A stretch of DNA of 64,000 nucleotides from CAVQBP01 sp963723205. Lineage in GTDB: Bacteria; Bacteroidota; Ignavibacteria; Ignavibacteriales; Ignavibacteriaceae. A model generated the notes under the pieces. It was given only the letters and a program-made list of their open reading frames with translations. It was not told where the DNA came from and searched no databases. Positions within the stretch are counted from its first letter, which is position 1, and each line of letters begins with the position of its first letter. Where the stretch lies: contig CAVRQC010000030.1 in assembly GCA_963723205.1 (NCBI GenBank), positions 25,015 to 89,014 on the forward strand. Direction: 5' to 3'. Of this stretch, positions 27,440 to 37,083 are shown piece after piece. The position numbers were made by a program, and so were the translations under genes.

Positions 27440-29446
27440 ATGCAATTAAAAAATATCATCTTTATTCTATTCTTTGTTTTTGCTATCGGGTTATTTGTAT
27501 GGAGCTGCAGAAAATTATACAAATATATGATGGTTGCAAAAAAGAAAGATGACAGGTTCGATAATATCGGTGAAAGGCTGAAAAAAGTCTGGACAATTGC
27601 ATTTAGTCAATCAAAGCTGTTAAGAGATCCTTCAGCAGGTATTCTTCATTTTTTAATTTTTTGGGGCTTTGTTCTTTTTCTTTTTGTAGTAGTTGAAACT
27701 ATTATTCAGGGATTTTATTCTTCATTCAGTTTAGCTTTCACCGGTCCTTTTTATTTATTTATTACTTTTATACAGGACATATTCGGTATACTGATAATAG
27801 CTTCTTGTTTATATGCTTTATATAGAAGATTTGTTAAGCATATTAAAAGACTGGAAGTTGATATTATTGGTAAACTTGATGCTACAGTTATACTATTATT
27901 AATTATGATTGTTGTTATATCCATGTTCGGTGAAAATATCTCGGAGATCGCAAAGCATAATTTTATTCTAGGTAAATACGAATTCAGACCAATATCTTCT
28001 TATTTAAGTAATTTGTTTTATGGAAACAATACAGAGAATGCAGCAACATTTTACGAAATCTTCTGGTGGTCTCATATAATTTTTGTCTTCGGATTTTTGA
28101 ATTATCTCCCTTATTCAAAACATTTTCATGTAATAACATCAATTCCAAATACTTATTTTTCTAAATTAAAACCGAGGAAAAACACTTTAGATCCTCTGAA
28201 CCTGGAAGATGAATCAACAGAAGTTTTTGGTGCTGCGGATATTGAACAGCTTTCCTGGAAACAAATACTTGATGGTTACACATGCACCGAATGCGGAAGA
28301 TGTACCTCAGTCTGCCCCGCGGCAACTGTTGGGAAATCATTGTCTCCCCGTAAGATAATTGTTGATATAAGAAGAAGAACCATCGAGAAAGGACCTCTGG
28401 TTACAGAAGGAAAAAAAGATGCGAAAATATTTGAAAAAACGCTTGTACACGATTATATTTCAGATATTGAACTTTGGGAATGTACTACCTGCAGCGCTTG
28501 TGTTCAGGAATGCCCGGTTATGATTGAACATGTTGATTCAATTGTAGATATGAGAAGAAATCTTGTTTTAACTGAAACTCAATTTCCTTCTAACTTAAAT
28601 AATGTTTTTAAAAGTATTGAAACTAACTATACTCCTTGGGCATTTAATCAGGCTGATCGCGCAAACTGGGCGGAAGGCATGGATATAAAAACTATGTCCG
28701 AAGATTCTGATTGTGATATACTTTTTTGGGTCGGGTGCGCTGGTTCTTTTGACAGTAGGTATCAAAAGGTTTCGCGTGATTTTGCAACAATTATGCAAAA
28801 AGCCGGGATAAATTTCCGGATATTGGGAACTGAGGAAAAATGTAACGGTGATACTGCCCGAAGACTGGGAAATGAATATCTTGCACAGATGATGATTCAG
28901 GAAAATATTGAAACTTTAAATAACTATGGTGTAAAGAAAATTGTAACCGCTTGTCCTCATTGTTTTCATTCACTTGGTAATGAATACAGACAGTTTGGCG
29001 GAAATTATGAAGTGATGCATCATTCACAACTAATTGAAGAATTAATTGATCAAGGTAAGATTAAGCTCGGAAAAGATGATAATAAAAAAGAAAAAGTTAC
29101 ATATCACGATTCTTGTTACTTAGGCAGGTATAATGATGTATATAATGCTCCCCGAAAATCTATAAAGGAGAACAAGAATTTAGAATTTGTTGAAATGCAA
29201 CGGACCAAGAGTAAAGGATTCTGCTGCGGAGCCGGGGGAGGCAGAATGTTTCTTGAAGATGAAGAAGGAGGAAAGATAAATTTAGAACGTACTAAAGAAG
29301 CACTTGAAACCGGGGCAGCAACTGTAGCTTCGGCTTGTCCGTTTTGTATGACCATGTTGACAGACGGTGTTAAGCATTTTGAAAAATCGGAGGAAGTGGC
29401 AGTAAAAGATATTGCCGAAATTGTTCTAGAAAACCTAATTAACTAA
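27440..29446 (+). CDS. HdrD/GlpC-like membrane Fe-S oxidoreductase
   Basis: 668 aa. Residues 1-240 hold about five membrane helices of the NarI/heme-b type. Next comes a two-cluster ferredoxin domain, CTECGRCTSVCP and CTTCSACVQECP, and then two CCG (cysteine-rich) domains with ACPHCFHSLGNE, KGFCCGAGGGRMF and CPFCMTML. This architecture is found in proteins that feed electrons from ETF, ferredoxin or thiols to menaquinone. Divergent acyl-CoA dehydrogenase supports a role as an ETF:quinone oxidoreductase substitute; that is inference. Both CCG units look complete. Confidence 0.9.
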   Translation: MQLKNIIFILFFVFAIGLFVWSCRKLYKYMMVAKKKDDRFDNIGERLKKVWTIAFSQSKLLRDPSAGILHFLIFWGFVLFLFVVVETIIQGFYSSFSLAFTGPFYLFITFIQDIFGILIIASCLYALYRRFVKHIKRLEVDIIGKLDATVILLLIMIVVISMFGENISEIAKHNFILGKYEFRPISSYLSNLFYGNNTENAATFYEIFWWSHIIFVFGFLNYLPYSKHFHVITSIPNTYFSKLKPRKNTLDPLNLEDESTEVFGAADIEQLSWKQILDGYTCTECGRCTSVCPAATVGKSLSPRKIIVDIRRRTIEKGPLVTEGKKDAKIFEKTLVHDYISDIELWECTTCSACVQECPVMIEHVDSIVDMRRNLVLTETQFPSNLNNVFKSIETNYTPWAFNQADRANWAEGMDIKTMSEDSDCDILFWVGCAGSFDSRYQKVSRDFATIMQKAGINFRILGTEEKCNGDTARRLGNEYLAQMMIQENIETLNNYGVKKIVTACPHCFHSLGNEYRQFGGNYEVMHHSQLIEELIDQGKIKLGKDDNKKEKVTYHDSCYLGRYNDVYNAPRKSIKENKNLEFVEMQRTKSKGFCCGAGGGRMFLEDEEGGKINLERTKEALETGAATVASACPFCMTMLTDGVKHFEKSEEVAVKDIAEIVLENLIN

Positions 29447-29480
29447 ATTAACATATTCACTTTTTTTTATAGGAGGATTC

Positions 29481-29678
29481 ATGAATAGATATGAGGACTT
29501 AATGCAGGCAGTTAGAGATCTACAGACTGATTTTGAAAAATTCTTTGAAAAAGGTCAGGCTGCAGCCGGAACGCGCGTTAGAAAAGGATTAAGCGATTTA
29601 AGAAAATTGGCTCAGGAAGTTCGTAAAGAAATTCAGGATGTTAAAGCTCAAAGAAAAGCCGAAAAAACTCAACCATAA
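29481..29678 (+). CDS. Histone H1-like DNA-binding protein
   Basis: 65 aa, AGGAGG ribosome site. One long amphipathic helix rich in K, R and E, with the family core KGQAAAGTRVRKGLSDLRKL. Small H1-like proteins of this kind are widespread in Bacteroidota and relatives and are thought to bind or compact DNA. Followed closely by a strong terminator. Confidence 0.85.
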   Translation: MNRYEDLMQAVRDLQTDFEKFFEKGQAAAGTRVRKGLSDLRKLAQEVRKEIQDVKAQRKAEKTQP

Positions 29679-29701
29679 TTTTCACAGCTTTTCTTTTTAT
29701 A

Positions 29702-29736
29702 AGGCTGAATTACAAAATAATTCAGCCTATTTTTTT
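29702..29736 (+). terminator. Rho-independent terminator abutting the next start codon
   Basis: AGGCTGAATT and AATTCAGCCT form a 10-bp stem around ACAAAAT, followed by ATTTTTTT. It ends the histone-like gene. The T-run touches the ATG of the next gene (29737), so that gene has no room for a normal ribosome site. Confidence 0.9.
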
Positions 29737-31014
29737 ATGACAAAAATATTTTATATAACTTTTAGCTTTTTATTAATCCCTCCGCTGATTTTTGCACAGA
29801 TTATTCCACAAAGAAACTCTGTAGTCAGCATAACCATTTCTGCTGTAGGCGATTTAATGTGCCATTCTTTACAATATAATTATGCAGAACTGGAAAACGG
29901 CAAATATGATTTTAATCCCTCTTTTAAATTCGTCAAGAAATATTTTGAAAATTCCGATTTTGTATTCGGGAACCTGGAAACAGTTACAGCAGGCAGATCC
30001 CGCGGCTACTCCACCTATCCCCTGTTCAATAGTCCTGATGAATATATAACTGCATTAAAAAATGCAGGTTTCAATCTTTTAACCACGGCAAATAATCATG
30101 CATTGGACAAGGGGAAAAGAGGTGTTATCAGAACAATAGAACAACTGGAAAAGAATAATATTGGTTATACAGGTACATTTAAATCCAAAAGAGACAAGGA
30201 TTCAATAAGAATTTTTAATATAAAAGGGATAAAAATTGCATTCCTTGCTTATTCCTACGGAACCAACGGAATTCCTATTCCGAAAAATAGTCCGTACCTA
30301 ATAAATCTGATTGATACATCCTTAATTCATAAAGATATTAAACTAGCCCGGAAAAATGGAGCAGAAATTGTTTTAGTCTATTTTCATTTCGGATACCAGT
30401 ATTCCAGAAAACCAAATGATTTTCAGAAGCAGATTGTAAACGAAACAATAAATGACGGAGCCGATATAATAATTGGAGGCCATCCGCATGTTTTGCAACC
30501 GGTACAGTATTTTAAAACCAGAGGCGCAACACTTGATTCAGGTTTTGTTGCATACTCAATGGGTAATTTCATTTCAAACCAGAGAGACAGGTACACTGAT
30601 GCAGGGATGATATTGAATATTACTATTTCAAAAAGTACTTTTAGTGATTCAATTTATATTTCCAATGTCAGTTATACACCGACATGGGTTTTCAGGGGTG
30701 AAATAAACGTTGGGATAAAACCTCATGCAGAAAAAAATGAATTTTTAATCATACCATCCGAAGAAGCATTTAGCTCAACTTCTTACAGTTTTCTTAATTC
30801 CTATGATTTATATAAGATAGAACAATCTATCAAAGATACAAAAAATATACTCATAAAATATACTCACCAGATTAAACTTTATGATTATAAAAAAGATATA
30901 ATTCAAAACCTTAAGGAACTTGCTGCAGTGCGTTCTTTGGCAAGACCTAAAATATTCTGGAATTTATCCCGTGATAAAATTAGTATATTCAGTTTAGTCT
31001 ATCATTCAAGATAA
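29737..31014 (+). CDS. CapA-family (PGA_cap) secreted metallophosphoesterase-like protein
   Basis: 425 aa from the ATG right after the terminator, which gives a proper signal peptide (KIFYITFSFLLIPPLIFAQ). A CapA fold follows: AVGDLMCHS, FGNLETV, TTANNHALDKG, and GHPHVLQPVQYF. These motifs belong to the poly-gamma-glutamate capsule synthesis protein CapA/calcineurin-like branch, whose members build or modify surface polymers. No capB/capC genes are near, so polymer identity is unknown. Some start further upstream would run through the terminator and the histone gene, and is rejected. Confidence 0.85.
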   Translation: MTKIFYITFSFLLIPPLIFAQIIPQRNSVVSITISAVGDLMCHSLQYNYAELENGKYDFNPSFKFVKKYFENSDFVFGNLETVTAGRSRGYSTYPLFNSPDEYITALKNAGFNLLTTANNHALDKGKRGVIRTIEQLEKNNIGYTGTFKSKRDKDSIRIFNIKGIKIAFLAYSYGTNGIPIPKNSPYLINLIDTSLIHKDIKLARKNGAEIVLVYFHFGYQYSRKPNDFQKQIVNETINDGADIIIGGHPHVLQPVQYFKTRGATLDSGFVAYSMGNFISNQRDRYTDAGMILNITISKSTFSDSIYISNVSYTPTWVFRGEINVGIKPHAEKNEFLIIPSEEAFSSTSYSFLNSYDLYKIEQSIKDTKNILIKYTHQIKLYDYKKDIIQNLKELAAVRSLARPKIFWNLSRDKISIFSLVYHSR

Positions 31015-31217
31015 AACTTCTTACTAAGTTTATTATTTTTAAAACTAAATTTTTATTTTTAAAATAATAGGATTTGTTAGTTACACAAAAATAAATAGAT
31101 TATACCTTTTTCTAATGTACTGCAAACTAATTATTAAAAATTTTACGATATTATCAAATTTCTTCATCATATTTTCATTTTAGCTAAATAATTTACATTA
31201 TTATTTATGGGAATATT

Positions 31218-31904
31218 ATGCGAATACTAATTGTAGAGGATGAAGAATCCCTGGCTTTACGAATAAAAAGCATACTCGAGAGCGAGCAATATACTGTCCA
31301 GGTATCTTTTGATGGTGAAGAGGGGCTAGAAAATGCATTAGCCGGGGAATTTGATTTAATCATACTTGATATACTCCTTCCCAAATATGATGGAATTCAA
31401 ATCTTGAATGAGATCAGGAAACAAAATTTAAACACGCCGGTACTATTGTTAACGGCAAAGGTAGCTGTAAAAGATAAGGTTGAAGGACTGGATGCAGGAG
31501 CTGACGATTATCTTACAAAACCTTTTGCAATTCCTGAATTGCTTGCAAGGGTAAGGTCGCTATTACGGAGAAAAAGTGAAGTAAAAACCTCAACCATTTC
31601 TTTAGCTAATTTGGAAATAAATACAACTACACATGAAGTATTTAAAAATAGTAAAAATATTAATTTGACTGCAAAAGAATATTCTATACTGGAATTTATG
31701 ATATACAATAAAAATCGTGTCTTATCACGATTGTCTATTGCAGAACATGTGTGGGGAGATAATTTTGATTTGTTCAGTATGACAAATTTTGTTGATGTTC
31801 ATATAAAAAATTTGAGGAAAAAAATTGAAGACGGTCCTGAAAATCATATTATACAAACTGTCAGAGGCGTTGGTTATATGTTAAAGGATAGCAATGAAAA
31901 TTAG
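31218..31904 (+). CDS. OmpR/PhoB-family response regulator
   Basis: 228 aa. Receiver domain with VEDEE, phosphoacceptor D51 (LIILDIL), LTAK and TKPF; winged-helix DNA-binding domain from about residue 125 with the family ending HIIQTVRGVGYML. The gene overlaps the kinase gene by 11 bases. It activates or represses envelope- or metal-related targets in known relatives; the target here is unknown. Confidence 0.95.
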   Translation: MRILIVEDEESLALRIKSILESEQYTVQVSFDGEEGLENALAGEFDLIILDILLPKYDGIQILNEIRKQNLNTPVLLLTAKVAVKDKVEGLDAGADDYLTKPFAIPELLARVRSLLRRKSEVKTSTISLANLEINTTTHEVFKNSKNINLTAKEYSILEFMIYNKNRVLSRLSIAEHVWGDNFDLFSMTNFVDVHIKNLRKKIEDGPENHIIQTVRGVGYMLKDSNEN

Positions 31905-33303
31905 ATCGCGGTTAACCCTTTGGTATTTTTCAATCTCTTTTTTCATTCTGATAATATTTTGCGCCGGGACATATTACGGGGTAAGAAATCTTCTTTTCAG
32001 TACTCTTGATAAAGAACTGGATGTTATAGCATCAACGATCGAACAAAGCTATAACCTGGATAAAGATGATTTTTCCGAATTAAGCAGAGACCCTGATTCT
32101 GTTGATTTTTCTCAATACTACCTTCTATTATATAACAGGAATAAATACCTGGTATACTCTTCAAGAATAGCCCGTAGATTTTCTTTTAATATACCTCTAA
32201 CAGTTGAAAAATATAAGATCTCATATCTTGTTGATAGTAAAGTACCGGACAGGAATGAATTTTTTAACTCCCGAAAAAATGGAAATGTTACGTTCCGCTT
32301 AATGAACAGAAGACTTATAACTAATAACAGGACTGTCGGCTGGATTACAGTTGGCCTGCCAATCGGTCACATTGAATACTCAATGGATCATCTAATATAT
32401 TATATTTTGGTAGGAGGTTTCATAGGGATTCTTTTAATATCTGTGGGAAGTTATTTTCTTATTCAAAAAACATTGAGCCCGGTAAATGTAATTACAAAAA
32501 AAGCAAACCAGATTAGTAAAAATAACCTTGATGAAAGGATCAAAATAGATAACCAGGATGATGAATTAGGTCAGCTCTCAATCGTATTGAATAACCTGCT
32601 TAACAGACTTCAAACTGCATTCGAAAGCCAGCAGCAGTTTATGGCAGATGCTGCACACGAATTAAAAACTCCTTTATCAATATTAAGATCCAACTGGGAA
32701 AGTGAACTGAATAATCCTGAAATTCCATTAGATTTAAAAGAAAAATTCGTAAAAGATATAGAAACTATTACCAGGCTTAATCATTTAATTAACAATCTTC
32801 TGTTGTTATCACAAACGGAATCACCTAAATCACAATTCGAATTTAAGAAGGTAAGGATTGATGAGATTTTAAGAGAAGCAGTTTCCGATATAAAAATTTT
32901 AGCTGATATAAAATATCAAAAGATCACTATTAAAAATTTTCTTCCCGAGATAGTTCTTGGAGATAAATTAAGATTATTCCAGCTCTTCTTCAATCTTTTG
33001 GAAAACGGGGTTAAATATACACCTGAAGAAGGAGAAATAACTTTAAATGTTAAATTAAGTTCTGATTTTATTATTGTTGAAATTAGTGATAACGGACCTG
33101 GAATTCCCAAAGAAGATCTTCCGTTTATATTTAATCGGTTTTACAGGGTACAGAAAGATCGAGCCAGGAAAACCGGCGGCACTGGGCTGGGACTTTCGAT
33201 CTGCAAATTAATTACTGAGCTGCATAAAGGAAAAATAGAAGTAAACAGCAAAATTGGCGAAGGAACCGCCTTCAGGGTGATGCTTCCGCTTTATAAATCA
33301 TAG
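31894..33303 (+). CDS. Sensor histidine kinase of the adjacent two-component system
   Basis: 469 aa membrane kinase. First membrane helix at about residues 10-32, a 130-residue periplasmic domain, second helix near 160-185, HAMP (about 186-240), HisKA with DAAHELKTPLS (H255), and HATPase with N-box NLLENGVKY, G1 DNGPGIP and G2 GTGLGLSI. All catalytic boxes intact; layout is like CusS/QseC-type sensors. Translationally coupled to the regulator. The site-2 protease and BON protein that follow may be part of the same response. Confidence 0.95.
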   Translation: MKIRSRLTLWYFSISFFILIIFCAGTYYGVRNLLFSTLDKELDVIASTIEQSYNLDKDDFSELSRDPDSVDFSQYYLLLYNRNKYLVYSSRIARRFSFNIPLTVEKYKISYLVDSKVPDRNEFFNSRKNGNVTFRLMNRRLITNNRTVGWITVGLPIGHIEYSMDHLIYYILVGGFIGILLISVGSYFLIQKTLSPVNVITKKANQISKNNLDERIKIDNQDDELGQLSIVLNNLLNRLQTAFESQQQFMADAAHELKTPLSILRSNWESELNNPEIPLDLKEKFVKDIETITRLNHLINNLLLLSQTESPKSQFEFKKVRIDEILREAVSDIKILADIKYQKITIKNFLPEIVLGDKLRLFQLFFNLLENGVKYTPEEGEITLNVKLSSDFIIVEISDNGPGIPKEDLPFIFNRFYRVQKDRARKTGGTGLGLSICKLITELHKGKIEVNSKIGEGTAFRVMLPLYKS

Positions 33304-33497
33304 CAACAATTCGGAAATAGCTGCTCTATCTATTGTAATTTCAAAGGTAAGTTTATTCAATCATTCTAAACAAATATCCAGACAATTACTACCTAAGTAC
33401 TGCATAAACTTTCCTGTAATTTCTCTTCACATATCCTTCATCATTTTTTCATTTTTCAACATTACTTTAACGGTAAATAAATATTAAGAGTTAAATA

Positions 33498-34625
33498 ATG
33501 AAAAAAAATCATTTACATTTAGGAAAAATTCTGGGAATACCCATAGGAATAGATTATTCGTGGTTTTTAATTTTCTTTTTACTTTCATGGGTATTGGCAA
33601 CGACATATTACCCTGCAGAATATAAACACTGGAATCAAGTTGAATATTGGATAGCAGGTACTTTAACATCCATATTGCTTTTCGGAAGTGTTTTACTCCA
33701 TGAATTGGGACATTCTATTATTGCGATCAAATATAAAATAAAGGTTAAAGAAATAAATTTATTTATATTCGGGGGAATTTCTGAAATCAGCGGTGAACCT
33801 CCAAAAGCTTCCTCTGAATTCTGGATTGCTCTTGCCGGACCAATTGTAAGTCTTCTTTTAGCAGGCGTTTTCTTTGTATTAGAAAAAGATATCCATATTT
33901 TTTTATTAACTGCATTATTTGAATATCTTGCATTTATAAATTTCATATTAGTAGTTTTTAACTTAATACCCGGCTTTCCGCTGGATGGCGGAAGGGTATT
34001 CCGGGCAATTATATGGGGGATTACGAAAAATTTCAAAAAAGCAACTAATGTCGCAGTAACTGCAGGCAGAATATTTGGTTTTCTTTTTATTTTATTTGGT
34101 GTTTATCAAATTTTCGGCGGGAATATCCTGGACGGATTATGGATCTCTTTTATAGGGTGGTTTCTTGATAATGCTGCCGTCTCTCAATTACAGGAACAAA
34201 AAGTTCATGATCTTCTTACAGGGCATAAAGTTTACGAAGCTATGAGTCAGGATTACGGTATAGTGAGCGATGACTCAACCTTGCAGGAAGTTGTTGATAA
34301 TAATTTCCTGGGAATAAATAGAAGAGCACTTTTCGTTAGAAAAGATAACAAAATTGCCGGTTTAATTACCTTACATAGATTCAATATAATTGCAAAAGAC
34401 CAATGGGATAATACATTTGTTGAAGATGTAATGATACCGATTTCAAATGCCGAGAAAACATCAGCCGATGCAGAGATCTGGGATGCAATGACTAAACTAA
34501 ATTCCGAGGGTGTTAATCAGCTCCCTGTTATTAATAACGGCGAAGTCGAGGGAATATTCAGCAGGGATAATGCTATCAGCTTTATAGCAGAATTGAGAAT
34601 CCATACTAACAACGGTAAAACTTAA
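33498..34625 (+). CDS. Site-2 protease family zinc metalloprotease with CBS domains
   Basis: 375 aa. The membrane part holds the zinc site HELGH (H68, E69, H72) and the second motif LIPGFPLDGGRV (Asp as third ligand). Residues about 215-370 form a pair of CBS domains, as in Rip3/SpoIVFB-like proteases, in which CBS modules sense nucleotides. Such enzymes cut membrane-bound regulators. It sits after a two-component system and before a BON-domain protein; substrate unknown. Confidence 0.92.
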   Translation: MKKNHLHLGKILGIPIGIDYSWFLIFFLLSWVLATTYYPAEYKHWNQVEYWIAGTLTSILLFGSVLLHELGHSIIAIKYKIKVKEINLFIFGGISEISGEPPKASSEFWIALAGPIVSLLLAGVFFVLEKDIHIFLLTALFEYLAFINFILVVFNLIPGFPLDGGRVFRAIIWGITKNFKKATNVAVTAGRIFGFLFILFGVYQIFGGNILDGLWISFIGWFLDNAAVSQLQEQKVHDLLTGHKVYEAMSQDYGIVSDDSTLQEVVDNNFLGINRRALFVRKDNKIAGLITLHRFNIIAKDQWDNTFVEDVMIPISNAEKTSADAEIWDAMTKLNSEGVNQLPVINNGEVEGIFSRDNAISFIAELRIHTNNGKT

Positions 34626-34663
34626 TATTCAGTTAACAATTCATAATTACTTACCTCCTATAA

Positions 34664-34695
34664 ATATGCCGGTCACATTAAAATGACCGGCATAT
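34664..34695. terminator. Hairpin after the site-2 protease gene
   Basis: ATATGCCGGTCA and TGACCGGCATAT form a 12-bp stem with an 8-base loop. No T-run follows, so it may be a terminator with a weak tail or an RNA-stabilising hairpin. Confidence 0.6.
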
Positions 34696-34825
34696 ACTCC
34701 ATATGTGATTTAAAAACATCATGACTGAATACTCACTAGAAAAATAAAAAGGCTTCACTTAATCTTCATCTCTATAAATTACTTTATCCATGTTTTATTA
34801 TAAAAATAAATTACCGGAGGAAAAA

Positions 34826-35587
34826 ATGGAAAAGATAAAATATCTTAAGTTGTTTAGATTATCTATACCTATTTTGATTTTGGGCCTATTTATTTCCACT
34901 TCAAATATATATGCCGGGAATAATTTTGTTATGCCTAATAACAATAAGTTAATGAAAGAAGTTATAGATCATATCGGAAGATATTATTATGAACAATTTA
35001 ATGTATCGGCAAACGATGGTGTTGTAACTATAAATGGACAAGTAAATTCTTTAAATGATAAATACAGAATCTTCGATATTGTATCACGTATACCCGGTGT
35101 TAAAGATATTAAAGATATGATTGTTGTTAATGCTGCTGATGTTCCGGACCAGGTAATTAAGCAGAATACAGAAGAAACAATTCATGATGCTACTTCCATT
35201 ATGGAACCTGATAGAATAAAAGTAAGTGTTGATAACGGAATTATCTTTTTAAATGGAACCTTAAGTTATTACCGTGAGAAGAAAACAGCAGAATCAATTG
35301 CCACCTGGCAGAAAGGTGCAGAAGGAGTTGTAGATAATTTGAAGGTATTATCTCATAAAGCAGTTGTAAGTGATGCAAACCTTCAGATAATTTTAAGCGA
35401 AATAATGTCAAAAGATTTCCCTCTTGAAAAAAATGTGAATATTTCGGTTAAAGACGGAATTGCATCTATATCAGGAGAAGTACCAAGGCTTTCTGATAAG
35501 TATTCAATTGAAGAAGACTTTTATCCGGTACTCGGCATAAAAGGGGTTGTTGATAATCTAACTGTTAATCCCCAACTTTATTTCTAA
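34826..35587 (+). CDS. Secreted triple-BON-domain protein
   Basis: 253 aa from the ATG with GGAGG six bases upstream; an earlier ATG at 34790 lacks a ribosome site. A signal peptide (YLKLFRLSIPILILGLFIS) precedes three BON repeats, near residues 35-100, 110-180 and 185-253, each with the pattern V-x-D/N-G-x-V/I-x-I/L-x-G. BON domains bind membranes or surfaces in osmotic-shock proteins such as OsmY. Likely periplasmic stress protein. Confidence 0.85.
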   Translation: MEKIKYLKLFRLSIPILILGLFISTSNIYAGNNFVMPNNNKLMKEVIDHIGRYYYEQFNVSANDGVVTINGQVNSLNDKYRIFDIVSRIPGVKDIKDMIVVNAADVPDQVIKQNTEETIHDATSIMEPDRIKVSVDNGIIFLNGTLSYYREKKTAESIATWQKGAEGVVDNLKVLSHKAVVSDANLQIILSEIMSKDFPLEKNVNISVKDGIASISGEVPRLSDKYSIEEDFYPVLGIKGVVDNLTVNPQLYF

Positions 35588-35604
35588 ATCTTTAATTCAT
35601 TATA

Positions 35605-35634
35605 CCTTCTCATTCGCACAAGCGGATGAGAAGG
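35605..35634. terminator. Hairpin after the BON-domain gene
   Basis: CCTTCTCATTCGC and GCGGATGAGAAGG form a 13-bp stem with one T-G wobble and an ACAA loop, directly after the gene end. Confidence 0.65.
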
Positions 35635-35645
35635 CTGTAATACAA

Positions 35646-35678
35646 CCGGGAAGAAATTTTTAGACTTCTTTTTCCCGG
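35646..35678. terminator. Second hairpin between the convergent BON and DedA genes
   Basis: CCGGGAAGAA and TTTTTCCCGG pair with one G-T wobble. Lies just before the end of the DedA gene and probably stops transcription from that side. Confidence 0.55.
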
Positions 35679-35689
35679 GATAGCAATAA

Positions 35690-36298
35690 CTATAAGGATT
35701 TCCTATTTTTTTTATTAAAATATTTGGACAACCCGTAACCAATAATTAAAATAATAATGAAAATACCAATAATTAAAAGATGTTTTTCAACACTTTCAAC
35801 AATCGGCTTCCATTTCTCACCGGCGTAATATCCTAAAAGTATAAATGCAGCTGACCAGAAGAGAGCACCCGAATAAGCATAAATAACAAATATATGAACT
35901 TTCAATTTTGTTGAACCGGCAATAATAGCAACTATGTGCCTGACCCCTGGAATAAAATATCCGAAGGTTAAAGTCCATTTTCCCAGTTTTTCAAACCAAA
36001 GTTCCCCCTTTTCAAGATTTTTTTCAGATATGTGTAAAAATCGACCTGCTTTTTTTAGAGCGATTATTCCAAGAAACCTGCCCAATGTATAACTTACGGT
36101 TATTCCCGAAATACTTCCTAAAAAAGCAACAGCAATTGTTGGGATTAAAACCAATTCATTTTTACTAACCAGGTAGCCCAACAATGTAAGAATTGTTTCA
36201 TCCGGAAATGGCAATCCTATTATACCCGTTGAAAGCAAAACAAAAATTGCCAGGTAACCGTATTTCACAAGCCAATAATTAATTGGGAATAAAAGCAT
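35690..36298 (-). CDS. DedA-family membrane protein
   Basis: 202 aa with four to five membrane helices. The family's SNARE-associated (VTT) domain is recognisable: GLPFPDETILTLLGYL near the start and GYFIPGVRHIVAIIAGSTKL, where R and G are the conserved functional residues. DedA proteins move undecaprenyl phosphate or other lipids across the membrane and support envelope integrity. Monocistronic; convergent with the BON gene. Confidence 0.92.
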   Translation of the reverse strand: MLLFPINYWLVKYGYLAIFVLLSTGIIGLPFPDETILTLLGYLVSKNELVLIPTIAVAFLGSISGITVSYTLGRFLGIIALKKAGRFLHISEKNLEKGELWFEKLGKWTLTFGYFIPGVRHIVAIIAGSTKLKVHIFVIYAYSGALFWSAAFILLGYYAGEKWKPIVESVEKHLLIIGIFIIILIIGYGLSKYFNKKNRKSL

Positions 36299-36540
36299 CT
36301 ATATCTAATCTGGAATAATCACTTAAACTTGTTCTTAATTTTATCAAATAATCGGATGGTTTGAGTGAAAGAAGCCTTTAAAGAAGAAGTTCAACTATAA
36401 ATTATCCCTATGAGTTTTCAAAAAAAATCAATGATTTAACGAATAAACCTAAAGCTTATTTTAAAATTATACAAACCTGATGTTATGTAAGTAACACCCG
36501 AAAAAGCCGGTCGCTGATACAAAATGCAATTACTTTCATT

Positions 36541-36888
36541 TCATTTAATAACATCATTCTTAATGTTTCCCGAATTAAGCGGAATCATATAATATATTTT
36601 TCCGTTAAATTTAAATCGCTTCCCTTTCCGGAAATTATCATTATCTTTCAGTTCAGGAACAGCCAGCCATGGACGGGTTTTCTTTAACTCATCAATTTCT
36701 TTTTTCAGATTTTCAATCTCATTCTGTTGCTTTTGTGTTCTTTCCTCCAGCATTTCAATTTTATCCTTCAATTTAGATTCAACACTATCTTTATCTTTTT
36801 CCTGAGCATTTATTTCATTTGATATAAAAACAGAAGAGATTACAAACAAAATAAATATAAGAAAACTTGAAGTAGATTTATTTTTCAT
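36541..36888 (-). CDS. Small secreted coiled-coil protein
   Basis: 115 aa from the ATG with AAGGGTGAG upstream (an earlier ATG lacks it). Signal peptide (FLIFILFVISSVFISNEINAQ) followed by a coiled coil of about 45 residues rich in E, K and Q, then a globular tail with RPWLAVPEL and KFNGKIYYMIPL. Not a known family to me. The periplasmic coiled coil could form an oligomeric stalk or adaptor. Confidence 0.65.
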   Translation of the reverse strand: MKNKSTSSFLIFILFVISSVFISNEINAQEKDKDSVESKLKDKIEMLEERTQKQQNEIENLKKEIDELKKTRPWLAVPELKDNDNFRKGKRFKFNGKIYYMIPLNSGNIKNDVIK

Positions 36889-37083
36889 TTGCTCACCCTT
36901 TTTTAAATAGTTCACACAATTAGACTGATTATAATATCTCTTTGTTCCGGATATTTACTTTATAAGAAATTATATAAGAATATCATAAAATCTATGCTCT
37001 TGTATATTCAAACTGATATCTTGATTTTTTTACTGCTTTTTATATTTTTTTTTCATATTATTTAAAAGAAAAATGGGGACTTT

